In this document: positions 46,956-56,105 of the stretch, piece after piece | Numbering within the stretch: the first letter of the stretch is position 1 | How the letters are laid out: each line of letters opens with the position of its first letter | Source: Humibacillus sp. DSM 29435 | GTDB lineage: Bacteria; Actinomycetota; Actinomycetes; Actinomycetales; Dermatophilaceae | Direction: 5' to 3' | Length of the DNA: 64,000 nucleotides | Assembly: GCF_001758225.1 (NCBI RefSeq) | Contig: NZ_MAST01000053.1 | Location: forward strand, 124,001 to 188,000 | Notes under the pieces: model-generated | What the model was told of the DNA's origin: nothing | Database searches by the model: none | What the model saw: the letters and a program-made list of their open reading frames with translations, nothing else | Translations under genes and position numbers: made by a program

Positions 46956-48044
46956 GTGATCCACGTTCATGTCGTCGGCACCGGGCTGATCGGTACCAGT
47001 CTCGGGATAGCACTGTCCGCCAACGGAACTCGGGTGACCCTCGAAGACCCATCGCCTACCGCGGTGCGGCTGGCGCGTGACCTGCTCGCCGGCGGGCTCG
47101 ACGCCGACGGTGAGCCCGACCTGGTTGTCGTCGCTGCCCCACCTGACGTGGTCGCCACCGTCGTGGTGGCAGCGCTGCGTCGGTTTCCGTCTGCGGTGGT
47201 CACCGATGTCGCGTCGGTCAAGGAGTCGGTGCTGGTCGACGTGCTGGTGTCGGGGGCCGCCGACGGTGCGCTCGACGTGACCCGCTACGTCGGGTCACAT
47301 CCCATGGCCGGCCGCGAACGGTCGGGCGCTGCGGCGGCCCGCGGTGACCTGTTCGACGGGCGCCCGTGGGTGATCGTGCCGCACGACCGGTCGTCGGATG
47401 CCGCAGTGCGAGCGGTTCGTGACCTCGCCACATCCTTGGGGGCGGCCGTGCGGGTGATGCCGGCCCACGAGCACGACGCGGCCGTAGCGGCCGTCTCCCA
47501 CGTGCCACAGCTGGCGGCGAGTATCGTCGCCGCCTGCCTGCGTGACCTGCCCGAGTCGGCCGTCAGCCTGGCCGGTCAGGGTTTGCGCGACGTGACCCGC
47601 ATCGCGGCCAGCGACCCGCGACTGTGGACCCAGATCATCGCGGGCAACGCCCTGGCCGTCCGCGACGTGCTGCGCCAGGTCAGCAGCCAGGTCGACCAGG
47701 TCGTGGGGGCGCTCGACACGCTCGTCGACTCTGACGGGGAGGGGTCGCTAGGCACCCTCAGCCGCGTGCTCGAGTCGGGCAACCTCGGCCACGCCCGCAT
47801 CCCCGGCAAGCACGGGTCGGCGCCCGCCGTCTACGAGGTGGTGTCGGTGGTCGTTCCCGACGAGCCCGGAGCCCTGGGTCGGCTGTTCGGCGACATGGGC
47901 GCGGCCGGCATCAACCTCGAGGACCTGCAGCTGGAGCATGGGTTCGGGCAAGCCGTCGCCGTCGCCGAGATCTCGGTCGTGCCGTCGGCCGTCGAACCGC
48001 TGCGAGCCGAGCTGGCGCGGCTCGGCTGGCGCGTGCACGACTGA
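46956..48044 (+). CDS. tyrA: Prephenate dehydrogenase
   Basis: The 362-residue enzyme oxidatively decarboxylates prephenate to 4-hydroxyphenylpyruvate for tyrosine. The NAD site is HVVGTGLIGTSLG, followed by VVVAAPPDVV, SVKESVL and SHPMAGRERSG with the catalytic histidine. Residues from about 285 form a C-terminal ACT domain (VSVVVPDEPGALGRLFGDMG), probably for tyrosine feedback. The start at 46956 is a leaderless GTG. Confidence 0.94.
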   Translation: MIHVHVVGTGLIGTSLGIALSANGTRVTLEDPSPTAVRLARDLLAGGLDADGEPDLVVVAAPPDVVATVVVAALRRFPSAVVTDVASVKESVLVDVLVSGAADGALDVTRYVGSHPMAGRERSGAAAARGDLFDGRPWVIVPHDRSSDAAVRAVRDLATSLGAAVRVMPAHEHDAAVAAVSHVPQLAASIVAACLRDLPESAVSLAGQGLRDVTRIAASDPRLWTQIIAGNALAVRDVLRQVSSQVDQVVGALDTLVDSDGEGSLGTLSRVLESGNLGHARIPGKHGSAPAVYEVVSVVVPDEPGALGRLFGDMGAAGINLEDLQLEHGFGQAVAVAEISVVPSAVEPLRAELARLGWRVHD

Positions 48045-48133
48045 GCTCAGCGGCATCCGACCGACGTTCGGGCAGGCAAGCCCGGCTGCTCGGCCAGGGC
48101 TGGTCGCGTTGTCGTCGGCCACCGGGCGGCGGC

Positions 48134-48139
48134 TAGGCT
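48134..48139 (+). promoter_or_regulatory. -10 box of leaderless cmk
   Basis: TAGGCT ends 7 nt before the ATG at 48147. Confidence 0.55.
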
Positions 48140-48146
48140 GCCGCCC

Positions 48147-48890
48147 ATGCCCGAGCCCGAAGCGACCATCCCCGACTCCTCCGGCCGCCCGGTCGGTGAC
48201 GCACCTCTCGAGGGCTTCGTCATCGCCATCGACGGGCCCTCGGGCTCCGGCAAGTCGAGCGTCAGCAAGCAGGTGGCGCGCACGTTGGGCTACGGCTTCC
48301 TCGACACCGGGGCGATGTACCGGGCCCTGACCTGGTGGTGTCTCGAGCGGGCGGTCGACCTGACCGACGAGAGCGCCGTGCTCGCGGCCGCCCTCGACTT
48401 CCCGCTCGTGATCGGTACCGACCCCGACGACCCGAGCGTCACGGTCGACGGAACCGATGTCGCAGGCGCCATCCGCGACCCGAAGATCTCCACGCAGGTC
48501 TCGAAGGTGGCGGTCGTCGTGCCGGTGCGCGAGGTGCTTCGTGACCTCCAGCGCCGGCTGATCACGGCGGCGTCGGCCGCCGCCGGGGGAGTCGTGGCAG
48601 AGGGCCGCGACATCACCACGGTGGTCGCGCCCGACGCGTCCGTGCGTGTGCTGCTCACGGCGTCGGAGCAGGCCCGCCTCTCCCGACGCTCGCGCGAGCT
48701 GCATGGCGCCGACCATGCGGACGCGGTAGCTGCCACCCGTTCGCAGATCGTCGACCGCGACCGGGCCGACGCCACCGTCTCGCAGTTCACCGTGGCCGCC
48801 GACGGTGTGACCACCATCGACACCTCCGACCTCGACTTCGACGGGTCGGTCGCCGCAGTGCTCCAGGTCGTGGAGGCGGCGCTGTCGTGA
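48147..48890 (+). CDS. cmk: Cytidylate kinase
   Basis: The 247-residue kinase phosphorylates CMP and dCMP. The Walker A is [13 protein letters not shown] near residue 29, then [23 protein letters not shown] and the [15 protein letters not shown] region. About 20 residues precede the usual start. It is first in a cmk-plsC-der transcript; the acyltransferase gene overlaps its end by 4 nt. Confidence 0.96.
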   Translation: MPEPEATIPDSSGRPVGDAPLEGFVIAIDGPSGSGKSSVSKQVARTLGYGFLDTGAMYRALTWWCLERAVDLTDESAVLAAALDFPLVIGTDPDDPSVTVDGTDVAGAIRDPKISTQVSKVAVVVPVREVLRDLQRRLITAASAAAGGVVAEGRDITTVVAPDASVRVLLTASEQARLSRRSRELHGADHADAVAATRSQIVDRDRADATVSQFTVAADGVTTIDTSDLDFDGSVAAVLQVVEAALS

Positions 48891-49588
48891 ACTCGGCGAG
48901 CCGGGCCGGCACCGTCGATGCCAGCCACAGCCCCAGCGCCCCGCACCCGAGGCGGGCGCAGATCGGGCGCTACATCGGCATCGGCATCTTCCACACGGCC
49001 TACCGGGGTCGGGCCCAGCACGCCGAACGAGTCCCGTTGAGCGGCCCGGTGATCCTCGTGGCGAACCATGCGGCGTTCCTCGACGGTCCTTTCGTCTTCT
49101 CGATGGTGCCCCGCCCGGTCAACTTCCTCGTCAAGCAGGAAGCCTTCACGGGGTTCTTCGGCGCCGTCATCGCCGGTGTAGGGCAGATCCCGATCGACCG
49201 CAGCATCGGCGACCGGGGCGCCCTGGCCACCGCGGCAGCCGTGCTCGAACGGGGCGGCGCGGTGGGCATCTTCCCCGAGGGCAACCGCGGCACCGGCAAC
49301 GTCGACGAGGTCAACCAGGGGGCGGCCTGGCTGGCCCTGCGCACCGGTGCCGCCCTGCTGCCCGTGGCCGTCATGGGCACACGCACCGAGGGGGCGGGCG
49401 TCGACGCCTGGCCTCGTCTGCGGTCGCGGCTCGACGTCGTGTTCGGAAGCCCCTTCGAGCTCGATGTGCCCAGCGGGGTGCCCGGTCGGGAACGGCTGCG
49501 GCTGGCCTCCGAGCAGCTGCGCGAGACGCTCGCGTCACACGTGCGCCTCGCGCGGGTGGAGAATGGACCCTCAGCCGACTTCCACTGA
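48887..49588 (+). CDS. 1-acyl-sn-glycerol-3-phosphate acyltransferase (PlsC family)
   Basis: The 233-residue enzyme begins at the GTG at 48887 (GTGA overlap with cmk). It has the NHX4D motif in [10 protein letters not shown] near residue 61, IPIDRS and the acceptor motif FPEGNRGTG, so it should acylate lysophosphatidic acid at the inner membrane. A gene of this type between cmk and der is widely conserved in actinobacteria; the true acceptor has not been read from sequence. Confidence 0.92.
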   Translation: MNSASRAGTVDASHSPSAPHPRRAQIGRYIGIGIFHTAYRGRAQHAERVPLSGPVILVANHAAFLDGPFVFSMVPRPVNFLVKQEAFTGFFGAVIAGVGQIPIDRSIGDRGALATAAAVLERGGAVGIFPEGNRGTGNVDEVNQGAAWLALRTGAALLPVAVMGTRTEGAGVDAWPRLRSRLDVVFGSPFELDVPSGVPGRERLRLASEQLRETLASHVRLARVENGPSADFH

Positions 49589-49641
49589 GCGCGCCCCGTG
49601 CGCCCAGAAGGGGTGGCACCTGCCAGCGATTTGAGGACACC

Positions 49642-51171
49642 GTGACCGACGAGACCGCCCGCCCCACCGACGAGGGCGCTCCGATCTCGACCGTGGATGC
49701 CACCGTTGACGTCGCCGTTGACAGCCACGACAACGCCGATCACAAGGCTGTCGAGCGAGCGCTGCGCGCCGGCCTCGCCGAGTTCGACCTCGCGCCCGAG
49801 GACGAAGCGCTGCTCAGCGGCGAGGGCCCGGATGCCGCTGACGAACAGTCACGCGGCCCGTTGCCCGTCGTGGCGGTGATCGGGCGGCCCAACGTCGGCA
49901 AGTCCAGCCTCGTCAACCGCATCCTGCGCCGGCGCGAAGCCGTCGTCGAAGACGTGCCGGGGGTCACCCGTGACCGGGTGTCGTACGAGGGGGAGTGGGC
50001 CGGTCGCCGGTTCACGATCGTCGACACCGGCGGCTGGGAGGCCGACGCCACCGGCATCCACCTGCGGGTTGCCGAACAGGCCGAGATCGCGATCGAGCTC
50101 GCCGACGTCGTGATGTTCGTCGTCGACGCCACGGTCGGCTCGACCGACGACGACGAGTCGGTGGTGCGCCTGCTGCGCAAGGCCGACAAGCCCGTCGTGC
50201 TCATCGCCAACAAGGTCGACGACCAGCGCGGTGAGGCGGATGCCGCCGCGCTGTGGAGTCTCGGGCTCGGCCAGCCGTGGCCCGTCTCGGCCGTGCACGG
50301 GCGCGGGAGCGGAGATGCTCTCGACGCCGTGCTCGAGGTGCTCCCGGCCGTGTCGGCCCACGGGGCCTACGCGCAGGGCGGCCCTCGACGAGTGGCGCTC
50401 ATCGGGCGACCCAACGTCGGCAAGTCGAGCCTGCTCAACCGGCTGGCCGGCGAGAACCGCGTCGTCGTCGACCCCGTGGCCGGCACCACTCGTGACCCCG
50501 TCGACGAGCTCATCGAGCTCGGCGGCACCACGTGGCGCTTCGTCGACACCGCCGGCATCCGGCGACGGGTGCACCAGACCCGGGGGGCCGACTTCTACGC
50601 CTCCCTGCGCACCCAGACGGCCCTGGAGAAGGCCGAGGTCGCTGTCGTGCTCATCGACTCCGAGGAGCCGATCGCCGAGCAGGACATCCGCGTCATCCAG
50701 CAGGTCATCGACGCCGGTCGGGCCCTCGTGATCGCGTACAACAAGTGGGACCTGCTCGACGAGGAGCGTCGCTACTACCTCGAGCGCGAGATCGAGAAGG
50801 AGCTCGTGCAGGTGCCATGGGCGCCGCGGGCCAACATCTCAGCCCGCACCGGCCGGCACATGGACCGACTGGTGCCAGCCATCGAGACCGCGCTCGCGTC
50901 GTGGGACACCCGTATCCCGACCGGGCGCCTCAACGCGTTCCTCGGTGAGGTCGTCGCCGGCCACCCGCACCCGGTGCGCGGCGGTAAGCAGCCCCGGATC
51001 CTCTTCGCCACCCAGGCCTCGACCCGGCCGCCGCGTTTCGTGATCTTCGCCTCCGGCTTCATCGAGGCCGGCTATCGCCGGTTCATCGAGCGACGGCTGC
51101 GCGAGCAGTTCGGCTTCGACGGCACCCCCATCGAGGTGTCGGTGCGGGTTCGGGAGAAGCGTCGCCGGTGA
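49642..51171 (+). CDS. der: Ribosome biogenesis GTPase Der (EngA)
   Basis: The 509-residue protein has two GTPase domains in tandem: [14 protein letters not shown] with DTGGWE and NKVD, then [14 protein letters not shown] with DTAGIRRR and NKWD, followed by a KH-like domain ([19 protein letters not shown], cited in part). An acidic leader of about 70 residues precedes the first domain. It assembles the 50S subunit. Start: GTG at 49642 with GAGGAC upstream. Confidence 0.97.
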   Translation: MTDETARPTDEGAPISTVDATVDVAVDSHDNADHKAVERALRAGLAEFDLAPEDEALLSGEGPDAADEQSRGPLPVVAVIGRPNVGKSSLVNRILRRREAVVEDVPGVTRDRVSYEGEWAGRRFTIVDTGGWEADATGIHLRVAEQAEIAIELADVVMFVVDATVGSTDDDESVVRLLRKADKPVVLIANKVDDQRGEADAAALWSLGLGQPWPVSAVHGRGSGDALDAVLEVLPAVSAHGAYAQGGPRRVALIGRPNVGKSSLLNRLAGENRVVVDPVAGTTRDPVDELIELGGTTWRFVDTAGIRRRVHQTRGADFYASLRTQTALEKAEVAVVLIDSEEPIAEQDIRVIQQVIDAGRALVIAYNKWDLLDEERRYYLEREIEKELVQVPWAPRANISARTGRHMDRLVPAIETALASWDTRIPTGRLNAFLGEVVAGHPHPVRGGKQPRILFATQASTRPPRFVIFASGFIEAGYRRFIERRLREQFGFDGTPIEVSVRVREKRRR

Positions 51172-51183
51172 CCGTTTGCTGAA

Positions 51184-51206
51184 GGATGCCGTACCGCCCG
51201 GCATCC
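51184..51206 (+). terminator. Hairpin after der
   Basis: GGATGCCG (51184-51191) pairs perfectly with CGGCATCC (51199-51206) around TACCGCC, 12 nt after the der stop. There is no T-tract. It separates the core run from the DoxX/TusA/DsrE/radical SAM set. Confidence 0.6.
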
Positions 51207-51259
51207 GACGCGTCAGGGCACCGTAAGGCGGGAACCACCCGTCACACTCCGGGACGGCC

Positions 51260-51265
51260 TACCGT
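51260..51265 (+). promoter_or_regulatory. -10 box of the sulfur-relay operon
   Basis: TACCGT ends 6 nt before the ATG at 51272, the same leaderless spacing as elsewhere in the window. It supports an independent promoter after the der terminator. Confidence 0.45.
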
Positions 51266-51271
51266 GAAGGC

Positions 51272-52207
51272 ATGCAGTCCATGACGTGGCGACGGACCGG
51301 CTCGTTCCTGACGGGCGTGAGCGAGAGCGACCCGAGGTGGACCGCCCGAACCCTCACGGGGTTGCGCGTGATGCTTGGAGTGCTGTGGGTGACCAACGCC
51401 GGTTGGAAGACGCCACCCGACTTCGGCGCCAACGACAAGGTGCTGCTGTACCAGTACGTGACCGACGGCATCGAACATCCGGTTCTGCCCCCGTTCAGCT
51501 GGCTGCTCGAGCACCTCGTTCGCCCCAACCTCGGCGTCTTCGGGTGGGGCGTGCTGCTGGTGGAGCTGTCGCTGGGGGCGTTGCTACTGAGCGGTTCCTT
51601 CACCCGACTCGCTGCGCTGCTGGGAATCGGGCAGTCGATGGTCATCGGGCTGTCGGTACTGGCCACCCCGAACGAATGGCCGTGGTCGTACTACCTGATG
51701 ATCGCGCTTCACCTGGTGATCTTCGTCTTTCCCGCCGGCCGGCACGGCGGCGCCGACGGTGCGCGAGCGGGGCTGACCGACGGTGTACTCAGCACACGCA
51801 CGTGGGGCATCGTCGCGCTCGTACTGGGCGTCTGGGCCACGGCCTCGGCGGCCGCCGATGGCGATGTCGTGGGGGGCAGGGGCGCCGGGCTCGGGCTCGG
51901 TGACGCGATCAGCTTCGGCGGGTGGAACGTGCTGGGCGGAGTGCTGCTGCTCGCCATCGGAGCCTGTCTGCTGCTGTGCGTCCGCACTCCGGTGCTCGCG
52001 CGCGTCGCGGCCGGGGTGGCCGGCGTCGCGGCCCTGGTCACGCTTGTGCTGGACGGACGTGATGCCACCCTGCTCGGAGGCAACGGCTCGACGGTGTCGG
52101 TCTTCGCGGCCCTGTGCCTGGTCGCCGTGTATATCGCCCCCCTCCCTGCCTCCAGGGCCACCCGCTCAACGTCGAAGGCGGCCTCGACTTCGGACAGCCG
52201 CGCGTGA
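51272..52207 (+). CDS. DoxX/DoxD-like membrane protein
   Basis: The 311-residue polytopic protein begins with a cytosolic leader and then RTLTGLRVMLGVLWVTNAGWK, the DoxX-family first helix, followed by hydrophobic stretches (GVLLVELSLGALLLSG, MVIGLSVLATPNEWPWSYY, GIVALVLGVWATASAAA and two more). DoxD/DoxX proteins include the membrane subunit of thiosulfate:quinone oxidoreductase, but many have unrelated or unknown roles. Its GTGA overlap with a TusA-like gene ties it to sulfur chemistry. ATG at 51281 is an alternative start. Confidence 0.82.
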   Translation: MQSMTWRRTGSFLTGVSESDPRWTARTLTGLRVMLGVLWVTNAGWKTPPDFGANDKVLLYQYVTDGIEHPVLPPFSWLLEHLVRPNLGVFGWGVLLVELSLGALLLSGSFTRLAALLGIGQSMVIGLSVLATPNEWPWSYYLMIALHLVIFVFPAGRHGGADGARAGLTDGVLSTRTWGIVALVLGVWATASAAADGDVVGGRGAGLGLGDAISFGGWNVLGGVLLLAIGACLLLCVRTPVLARVAAGVAGVAALVTLVLDGRDATLLGGNGSTVSVFAALCLVAVYIAPLPASRATRSTSKAASTSDSRA

Positions 52208-52554
52208 CGGAGGCTGCGGGCTCGCCTCCAGCCAGCTGCTTCGACGGCGGCGACCTCGCCTGCGGTGAGCTGCTGCTCCGGTTGGTGGCGCACCTCAAGG
52301 GGTTAGCGCACGGCACGGTGGTGCGCGTGGTGGCCACCGATCCGGCCGCACCCATCGACATCCCCTTCTGGTGCCACCTGACGGGACATGTTTTTCTAGG
52401 CTCGGGTGAGCAACCTGATGGCCGGCCCTGTTTCGATCTCGCCATCAGCGCCAACGCCACCGCGACGCAGTCAGGTCGCCCGTGGCATGTCGAGCCTGCT
52501 TCTGCGCCAGCCCTGCACGAAGACGACCCATCCATCACCATCGAAAGGTTCTGA
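52204..52554 (+). CDS. TusA-like sulfurtransferase
   Basis: The 116-residue product starts at the GTG at 52204, overlapping the DoxX stop. It has the TusA/SirA fold signature: LACGELLLRLVAHLKGL in place of LxCPxP, with the key cysteine kept (residue 22) but the following Pro-x-Pro lost, then VVRVVATDPAAPIDIPFWCHLTGH, a near-perfect TusA middle (cited in part), and a beta strand FDLAIS. TusA passes persulfide sulfur between proteins. The stop is 1 nt before the DsrE start. Confidence 0.85.
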   Translation: MTEAAGSPPASCFDGGDLACGELLLRLVAHLKGLAHGTVVRVVATDPAAPIDIPFWCHLTGHVFLGSGEQPDGRPCFDLAISANATATQSGRPWHVEPASAPALHEDDPSITIERF

Positions 52555-52555
52555 C

Positions 52556-52915
52556 ATGTCAGCCCTCGTCATCAATCTCACCCATTCCTCCGACGACGTC
52601 GACCGCACCAGCGTGGCCATGGTCGTCGCCGGGGCCGCCGTCGCGTCGGCCCAGACCACCACCGTGTTCCTGTCGTCCGAAGGCGTGCACCTGGCCAAGG
52701 CGGGAGTGGCGCAGACGCTTCACGAAGAGGGATTCGCCCCCCTCGGCGACCTGGTCAGCTCGTTCGTGGAGGCGGGAGGAGAGTTCCTGGTCTGCAGCCC
52801 GTGCGCCAAGAAGCGGGGTATCGGCGAAGACGACCTCATCGACGGCGCCAAGATCGTCGGTGGGGCCACGCTGGTGGCGCTTCTTGCCGATGGCGCAGCC
52901 TCGCTGTCCTTCTAG
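52556..52915 (+). CDS. DsrE family protein
   Basis: The 119-residue protein has the DsrE/DsrF-like fold: INLTHSSDDVDRTSVAMVVA, TTVFLSSEGVHLAK, and the Cys motif LVCSPCAKKRGI near residue 80, followed by GAKIVGGATLVALLAD. Members bind sulfane sulfur on such cysteines and exchange it with TusA. GAAAGG precedes the ATG. It is tightly packed between the TusA-like gene (1 nt) and the radical SAM fusion (9 nt), so all four are probably co-transcribed. Confidence 0.88.
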   Translation: MSALVINLTHSSDDVDRTSVAMVVAGAAVASAQTTTVFLSSEGVHLAKAGVAQTLHEEGFAPLGDLVSSFVEAGGEFLVCSPCAKKRGIGEDDLIDGAKIVGGATLVALLADGAASLSF

Positions 52916-52924
52916 GGGCTGTCA

Positions 52925-54112
52925 ATGATGCCCACGGGCTTACCTGCCCGCGGCGGGGCCGGCGCGGTCGAGTCTGGTTCTGCACCCCTGGCTTCGGGCG
53001 CTGCCTGGACGTCGGCCGCAGAGCTCGACGGGGGCACGCAGGACTGCGGCAGTGGTCTCCTGCTGTCGCTGACGGTGGCGATGCGTGCGATCGGTCAGGG
53101 GGAGGTGTTGTTGCTCCACACGGCCGAGCGGTCGGTGCTCGTCGACCTGCCGGCGTGGGCCCGACTGGCCGGTCATGGGCTCATCGATGTTCGGGCCGAC
53201 GATGACCGAAAGGGCCCGTGGCATCTCGCCATCCGGCGCGGTGCCCCGGCGGGGGCCTCTGGCGCCGCAAGGGCGGATGCCGCTGAGACGGCATCCAGCA
53301 AGGGCCTCGCTTTCAGCCGTGGCGAGGCGACGCCCCTCGGCAGACGTCTGTGGCTCTACTCGAACTTCCACTGCAACCTCGCCTGCTCCTACTGCTGCGC
53401 CGAGTCATCACCCCAAGCAGCGCCACGGCTCATGCCTGTCGACCTCGCGGCCCGTGCGGTCGACGAGTTCGTCGCGCTGGGGGGCCAAGAGGTGCTGGTT
53501 ACCGGGGGAGAGCCGTTCCTGCACCCCGACCTTGGCGACCTCGTCGCTGCGGTTCACCCCAAGGTTCCCGTGACGATCCTGACCAACGCCATGGTGTTCG
53601 GTCGTGGCGCCCGACGCCGAACCCTCGAGTCGATGGACCGAGATGCCGTGACGCTGCAGGTCAGCCTCGACTCGGCAGGACCGACGATCCACAACGACAA
53701 CCGCGGGGCCGGATCGCACGAACGGGCTCTCGAAGGCATCAGTCTCGCTCGAGGTCTCGGTTTTCGAGTGCGGGTCGCGGCAACGGTCATGGAGTCCGAT
53801 CTCGAGTCGGTACCGGCGTTGACCTGCCTTCTCGACGAGATGGGTATCCCCGCGGAAGACCAGCTCGTGCGACCGGTTGCGGCCGAGGGATTCGCTGACG
53901 TTGGTCAACACATCAGCCTGGACACCGTCGAACCAGAGCCGACCCTCACGGTCGACGGCGCCTGGTGGCACCCTGTGGCGGTCACGTCAGGCGCACTGAA
54001 GGTGGCCGACCAGCCTCTGCCCCTGGCCGAGGTGTACGACGTGATCCGCGACGTGCTGTCGTTCCAGGCCGCGTCATCGTCGGAGGGTCGGGAGGTCTTC
54101 CGCTGCACCTGA
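52925..54112 (+). CDS. TusA domain-radical SAM fusion protein
   Basis: The 395-residue protein appears to be a fusion. Residues about 30-108 resemble a second TusA domain: ELDGGTQDCGSGLLLSL with the cysteine at residue 40, then VLVDLPAWARLAGHGLIDV and WHLAIRRG. After a short Ala-rich linker, the radical SAM domain starts with SNFHCNLACSYCCAE (CX3CX2C near residue 150), then LVTGGEPFLHPDL and VTLQVSLDSAGPTIH. No SPASM-type cysteine cluster follows; the last residues are FRCT. It probably makes a radical reaction on an unknown substrate, perhaps inserting sulfur delivered by the TusA/DsrE proteins. No precursor peptide gene is visible. Confidence 0.85.
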   Translation: MMPTGLPARGGAGAVESGSAPLASGAAWTSAAELDGGTQDCGSGLLLSLTVAMRAIGQGEVLLLHTAERSVLVDLPAWARLAGHGLIDVRADDDRKGPWHLAIRRGAPAGASGAARADAAETASSKGLAFSRGEATPLGRRLWLYSNFHCNLACSYCCAESSPQAAPRLMPVDLAARAVDEFVALGGQEVLVTGGEPFLHPDLGDLVAAVHPKVPVTILTNAMVFGRGARRRTLESMDRDAVTLQVSLDSAGPTIHNDNRGAGSHERALEGISLARGLGFRVRVAATVMESDLESVPALTCLLDEMGIPAEDQLVRPVAAEGFADVGQHISLDTVEPEPTLTVDGAWWHPVAVTSGALKVADQPLPLAEVYDVIRDVLSFQAASSSEGREVFRCT

Positions 54113-54198
54113 GCTCGCGGAGCACGGTGCCCACCGTTCTGGTGATTCGTTTCTGTGGCGGGCGTGCGCTAGGGTTTCGTTCGGCCCTTCGGGGCTCA

Positions 54199-54272
<74 letters not shown>

Positions 54273-54334
54273 CGGGAGTTTATGCAGGTCAGAGGTTGGT
54301 AGGGTCGCGAAAAGTTGTGACCGTGCAACATACG

Positions 54335-54378
54335 TGCAAGAAGGGGCTGGGTTCTCCCAGCTCCTTCTTGCATTTTCC
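54335..54378 (+). terminator. Intrinsic terminator after tRNA-Pro
   Basis: A 16-bp stem (GCAAGAAGGGGCTGGG with CCCAGCTCCTTCTTGC, one G-U pair) with the loop TTCT is followed by ATTTT. Confidence 0.85.
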
Positions 54379-55239
54379 GGTCCAGATTGGCCCAGTCCGC
54401 TCGCCCAGATGCTTGGATAGGCGCGACGCTGGGCCGCGCACGAGGTGCACGAGGATGACCCATGCTGCGTGCCGCCTGGAGGCTGATCCTGATCGCCCGA
54501 CACGGTGGCTGTGTCGGATCCGTATTGTCCGCCGCAGGCGCACCACGCTCGGCCGTTCATGGGCACCGAGGCTAGGTGCAGGGTCCACGCCCGATCCGGA
54601 CCGTCTACGGCTCACACGCCTGCCTTCCAGCGCACAGGCCCCAAAAAGACCTTGGTGGTCCATGAAAGACGTCACGGCCTACCAGGGCACCATGCCACCT
54701 GCCGATGTCGGCAACGACAACCGGCCCGTCCACATCGGGTCACGACGGCGCGAGTGCGGGCCTGGCCGGGACCGAATGGCCCGCTGATGGTCGAGATGCA
54801 GCAGGCCGACTCTGGTAAAACCGTGAGCGCCTCAACGAACCGACCTGGTTAACAATAGTTTTCTCACAAGTCCCACTGGTAGCAGGCGCCGTGCCCTTCT
54901 CACCGCCACGCCACGCCATCACCTATCCGGGCGATCCTTAAGGTTCTGGCTCTTGGAAAAGCCCGTCAGGCCGAGGCTCCAGTTGACCTGGTCCCATGAC
55001 GACAGCCGGGACAAGTGGCCGCGGAGGACGGATTGGGCCCGGTCGACACCGTGGCGGAAGCCTTCGCTGCCAAACACTCCGCGGCAGGCAGAGATGCCGA
55101 GACCGACGCGGCATTGTCGGTTCGGGCCAGCGAGATCGGCCAGGCGGGCCAGCCACGAATCGATGAGCGTGAATCCCCGAAATGCCGAGTCCCCGACTGG
55201 CTGGCACTTGGTCGACGAGGACCCTGACGTTCAAGTCGA
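54379..55239. other. 861-nt stretch without a recognisable gene
   Basis: Short open frames occur on both strands but none has a ribosome binding site, consistent codon use or a familiar motif. The minus-strand part next to the excisionase gene (about 54940-55230) may be a frameshifted remnant of an element gene, but I cannot name it. No other RNA gene is seen. Confidence 0.5.
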
Positions 55240-55428
55240 TTACCGGGTTGGTAGTCGAACCATCATGTTGTCCACATCGTTGGGGTCGACCCGCAGGATG
55301 CGGGGTCCGCTGCGGTAAGCCGCGAGGGTGCCGTTCGAGATGCGGCGGCGCAAGGTCTTGATGCTTAGGCCGGTGCGTTCTGCTGCGGCCGCGAGGGACT
55401 CGAACTCGCGTCGGCTGTTCTGGCTCAT
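55240..55428 (-). CDS. Excisionase-like helix-turn-helix protein
   Basis: The 62-residue product starts at the ATG at 55428 after a good GGGAGG site. It contains LAAAAERTGLSIKTLRRRISNGTLAAYRSGPRILRV (cited as LAAAAERTGLSIKTLRRRI and GTLAAYRSGPRILRV), the MerR-like winged helix of excisionase/AlpA-type DNA-binding proteins in actinobacterial integrative elements. It probably assisted the integrase now left only as a fragment. It looks intact. Confidence 0.75.
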   Translation of the reverse strand: MSQNSRREFESLAAAAERTGLSIKTLRRRISNGTLAAYRSGPRILRVDPNDVDNMMVRLPTR

Positions 55429-55472
55429 GGTGACCTCCCAAATCCCTAAGCCTGGCCCGGTGACCCCAGCGG

Positions 55473-55772
55473 TCATCGACGCTCGAGAGAGAGGGAATTT
55501 GGCCGCTCCCAGTACAAGGGAGTTGCCGAGCTTGGTTTCACGGCTGTCGCCGATGACCTCACCGCAGGTTGACGTCTGCCCGGGTCCACGCTGGCGCTGG
55601 CCTCGTTGTCGCTGTGGTTGTCCGTGTTCGGAGGCCTGGAGGCGTTCTGGTGCAGCGTGGAGCTCCTCGCCATGGACACCCGCAACTGCGACTGCTTGTC
55701 GACAGCTCCGTGTTCGACCACATGAGCAACACTCGCTTCCACCATGTTCATGATCTTCTCGGCAGACCTCAA
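55473..55772 (-). CDS. Hypothetical protein upstream of the excisionase gene
   Basis: A 99-codon frame starts at a TTG (55772) preceded by AGGAGGG on the minus strand, and runs towards the excisionase gene 44 nt away. The product (RSAEKIMNMVEASVAHVV at the start, then hydrophilic and repetitive-looking) matches nothing I know. The strong ribosome binding site is the only support, and the C-terminal half reads like random sequence. Confidence 0.3.
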   Translation of the reverse strand: MRSAEKIMNMVEASVAHVVEHGAVDKQSQLRVSMARSSTLHQNASRPPNTDNHSDNEASASVDPGRRQPAVRSSATAVKPSSATPLYWERPNSLSLERR

Positions 55773-55869
55773 CGTGTCCCTCCTGGGGGTGGTAGGCGCT
55801 TACGCACGCCACCGCACCCCAGGAGGGGCCTGTACCGCGGGGCTTGGTCAGGAGCAGACGAACTCGTGT

Positions 55870-55982
55870 CGGGCAGATCCCATGACTGCCAACGGGCACT
55901 TTTCATGGCCGCTACCGGGCAACTACATGACCGCCTTCGGGCAGTTTCCCCTGGCCGCTGTCACGACGGCACTTTGCGTGTC
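55870..55982. repeat. 23-bp repeats resembling an IS21-family end
   Basis: Imperfect copies beginning CGGGCA begin at 55870, 55893, 55916 and 55938 with 22-23-bp spacing; a fifth partial match begins near 55966. The pattern CGGGCA, then TTT/CTA-rich, then CATGGCCGC is like the multiple terminal repeats of IS21-type insertion sequences. No istA or istB gene remains, so this is probably a leftover end. Confidence 0.55.
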
Positions 55983-56105
55983 CAACGAGCTGTGCAGCGG
56001 CAGACGTAGGAGCACGGATGTCCGGTCGGGCCTAACGTTCCGCAGTCCGCGCGCGACCGGATGAGAGGGGCAGATTGTCCTGACCGACGGAACTGGGGTA
56101 TTCGT

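Noticed and set aside
52118-52207. Longer TusA-like protein from the ATG near 52118
   Set aside because: The frame is open but overlaps the DoxX C-terminus and encodes unlike sequence. The GTGA overlap at 52204 starts close to the conserved fold.
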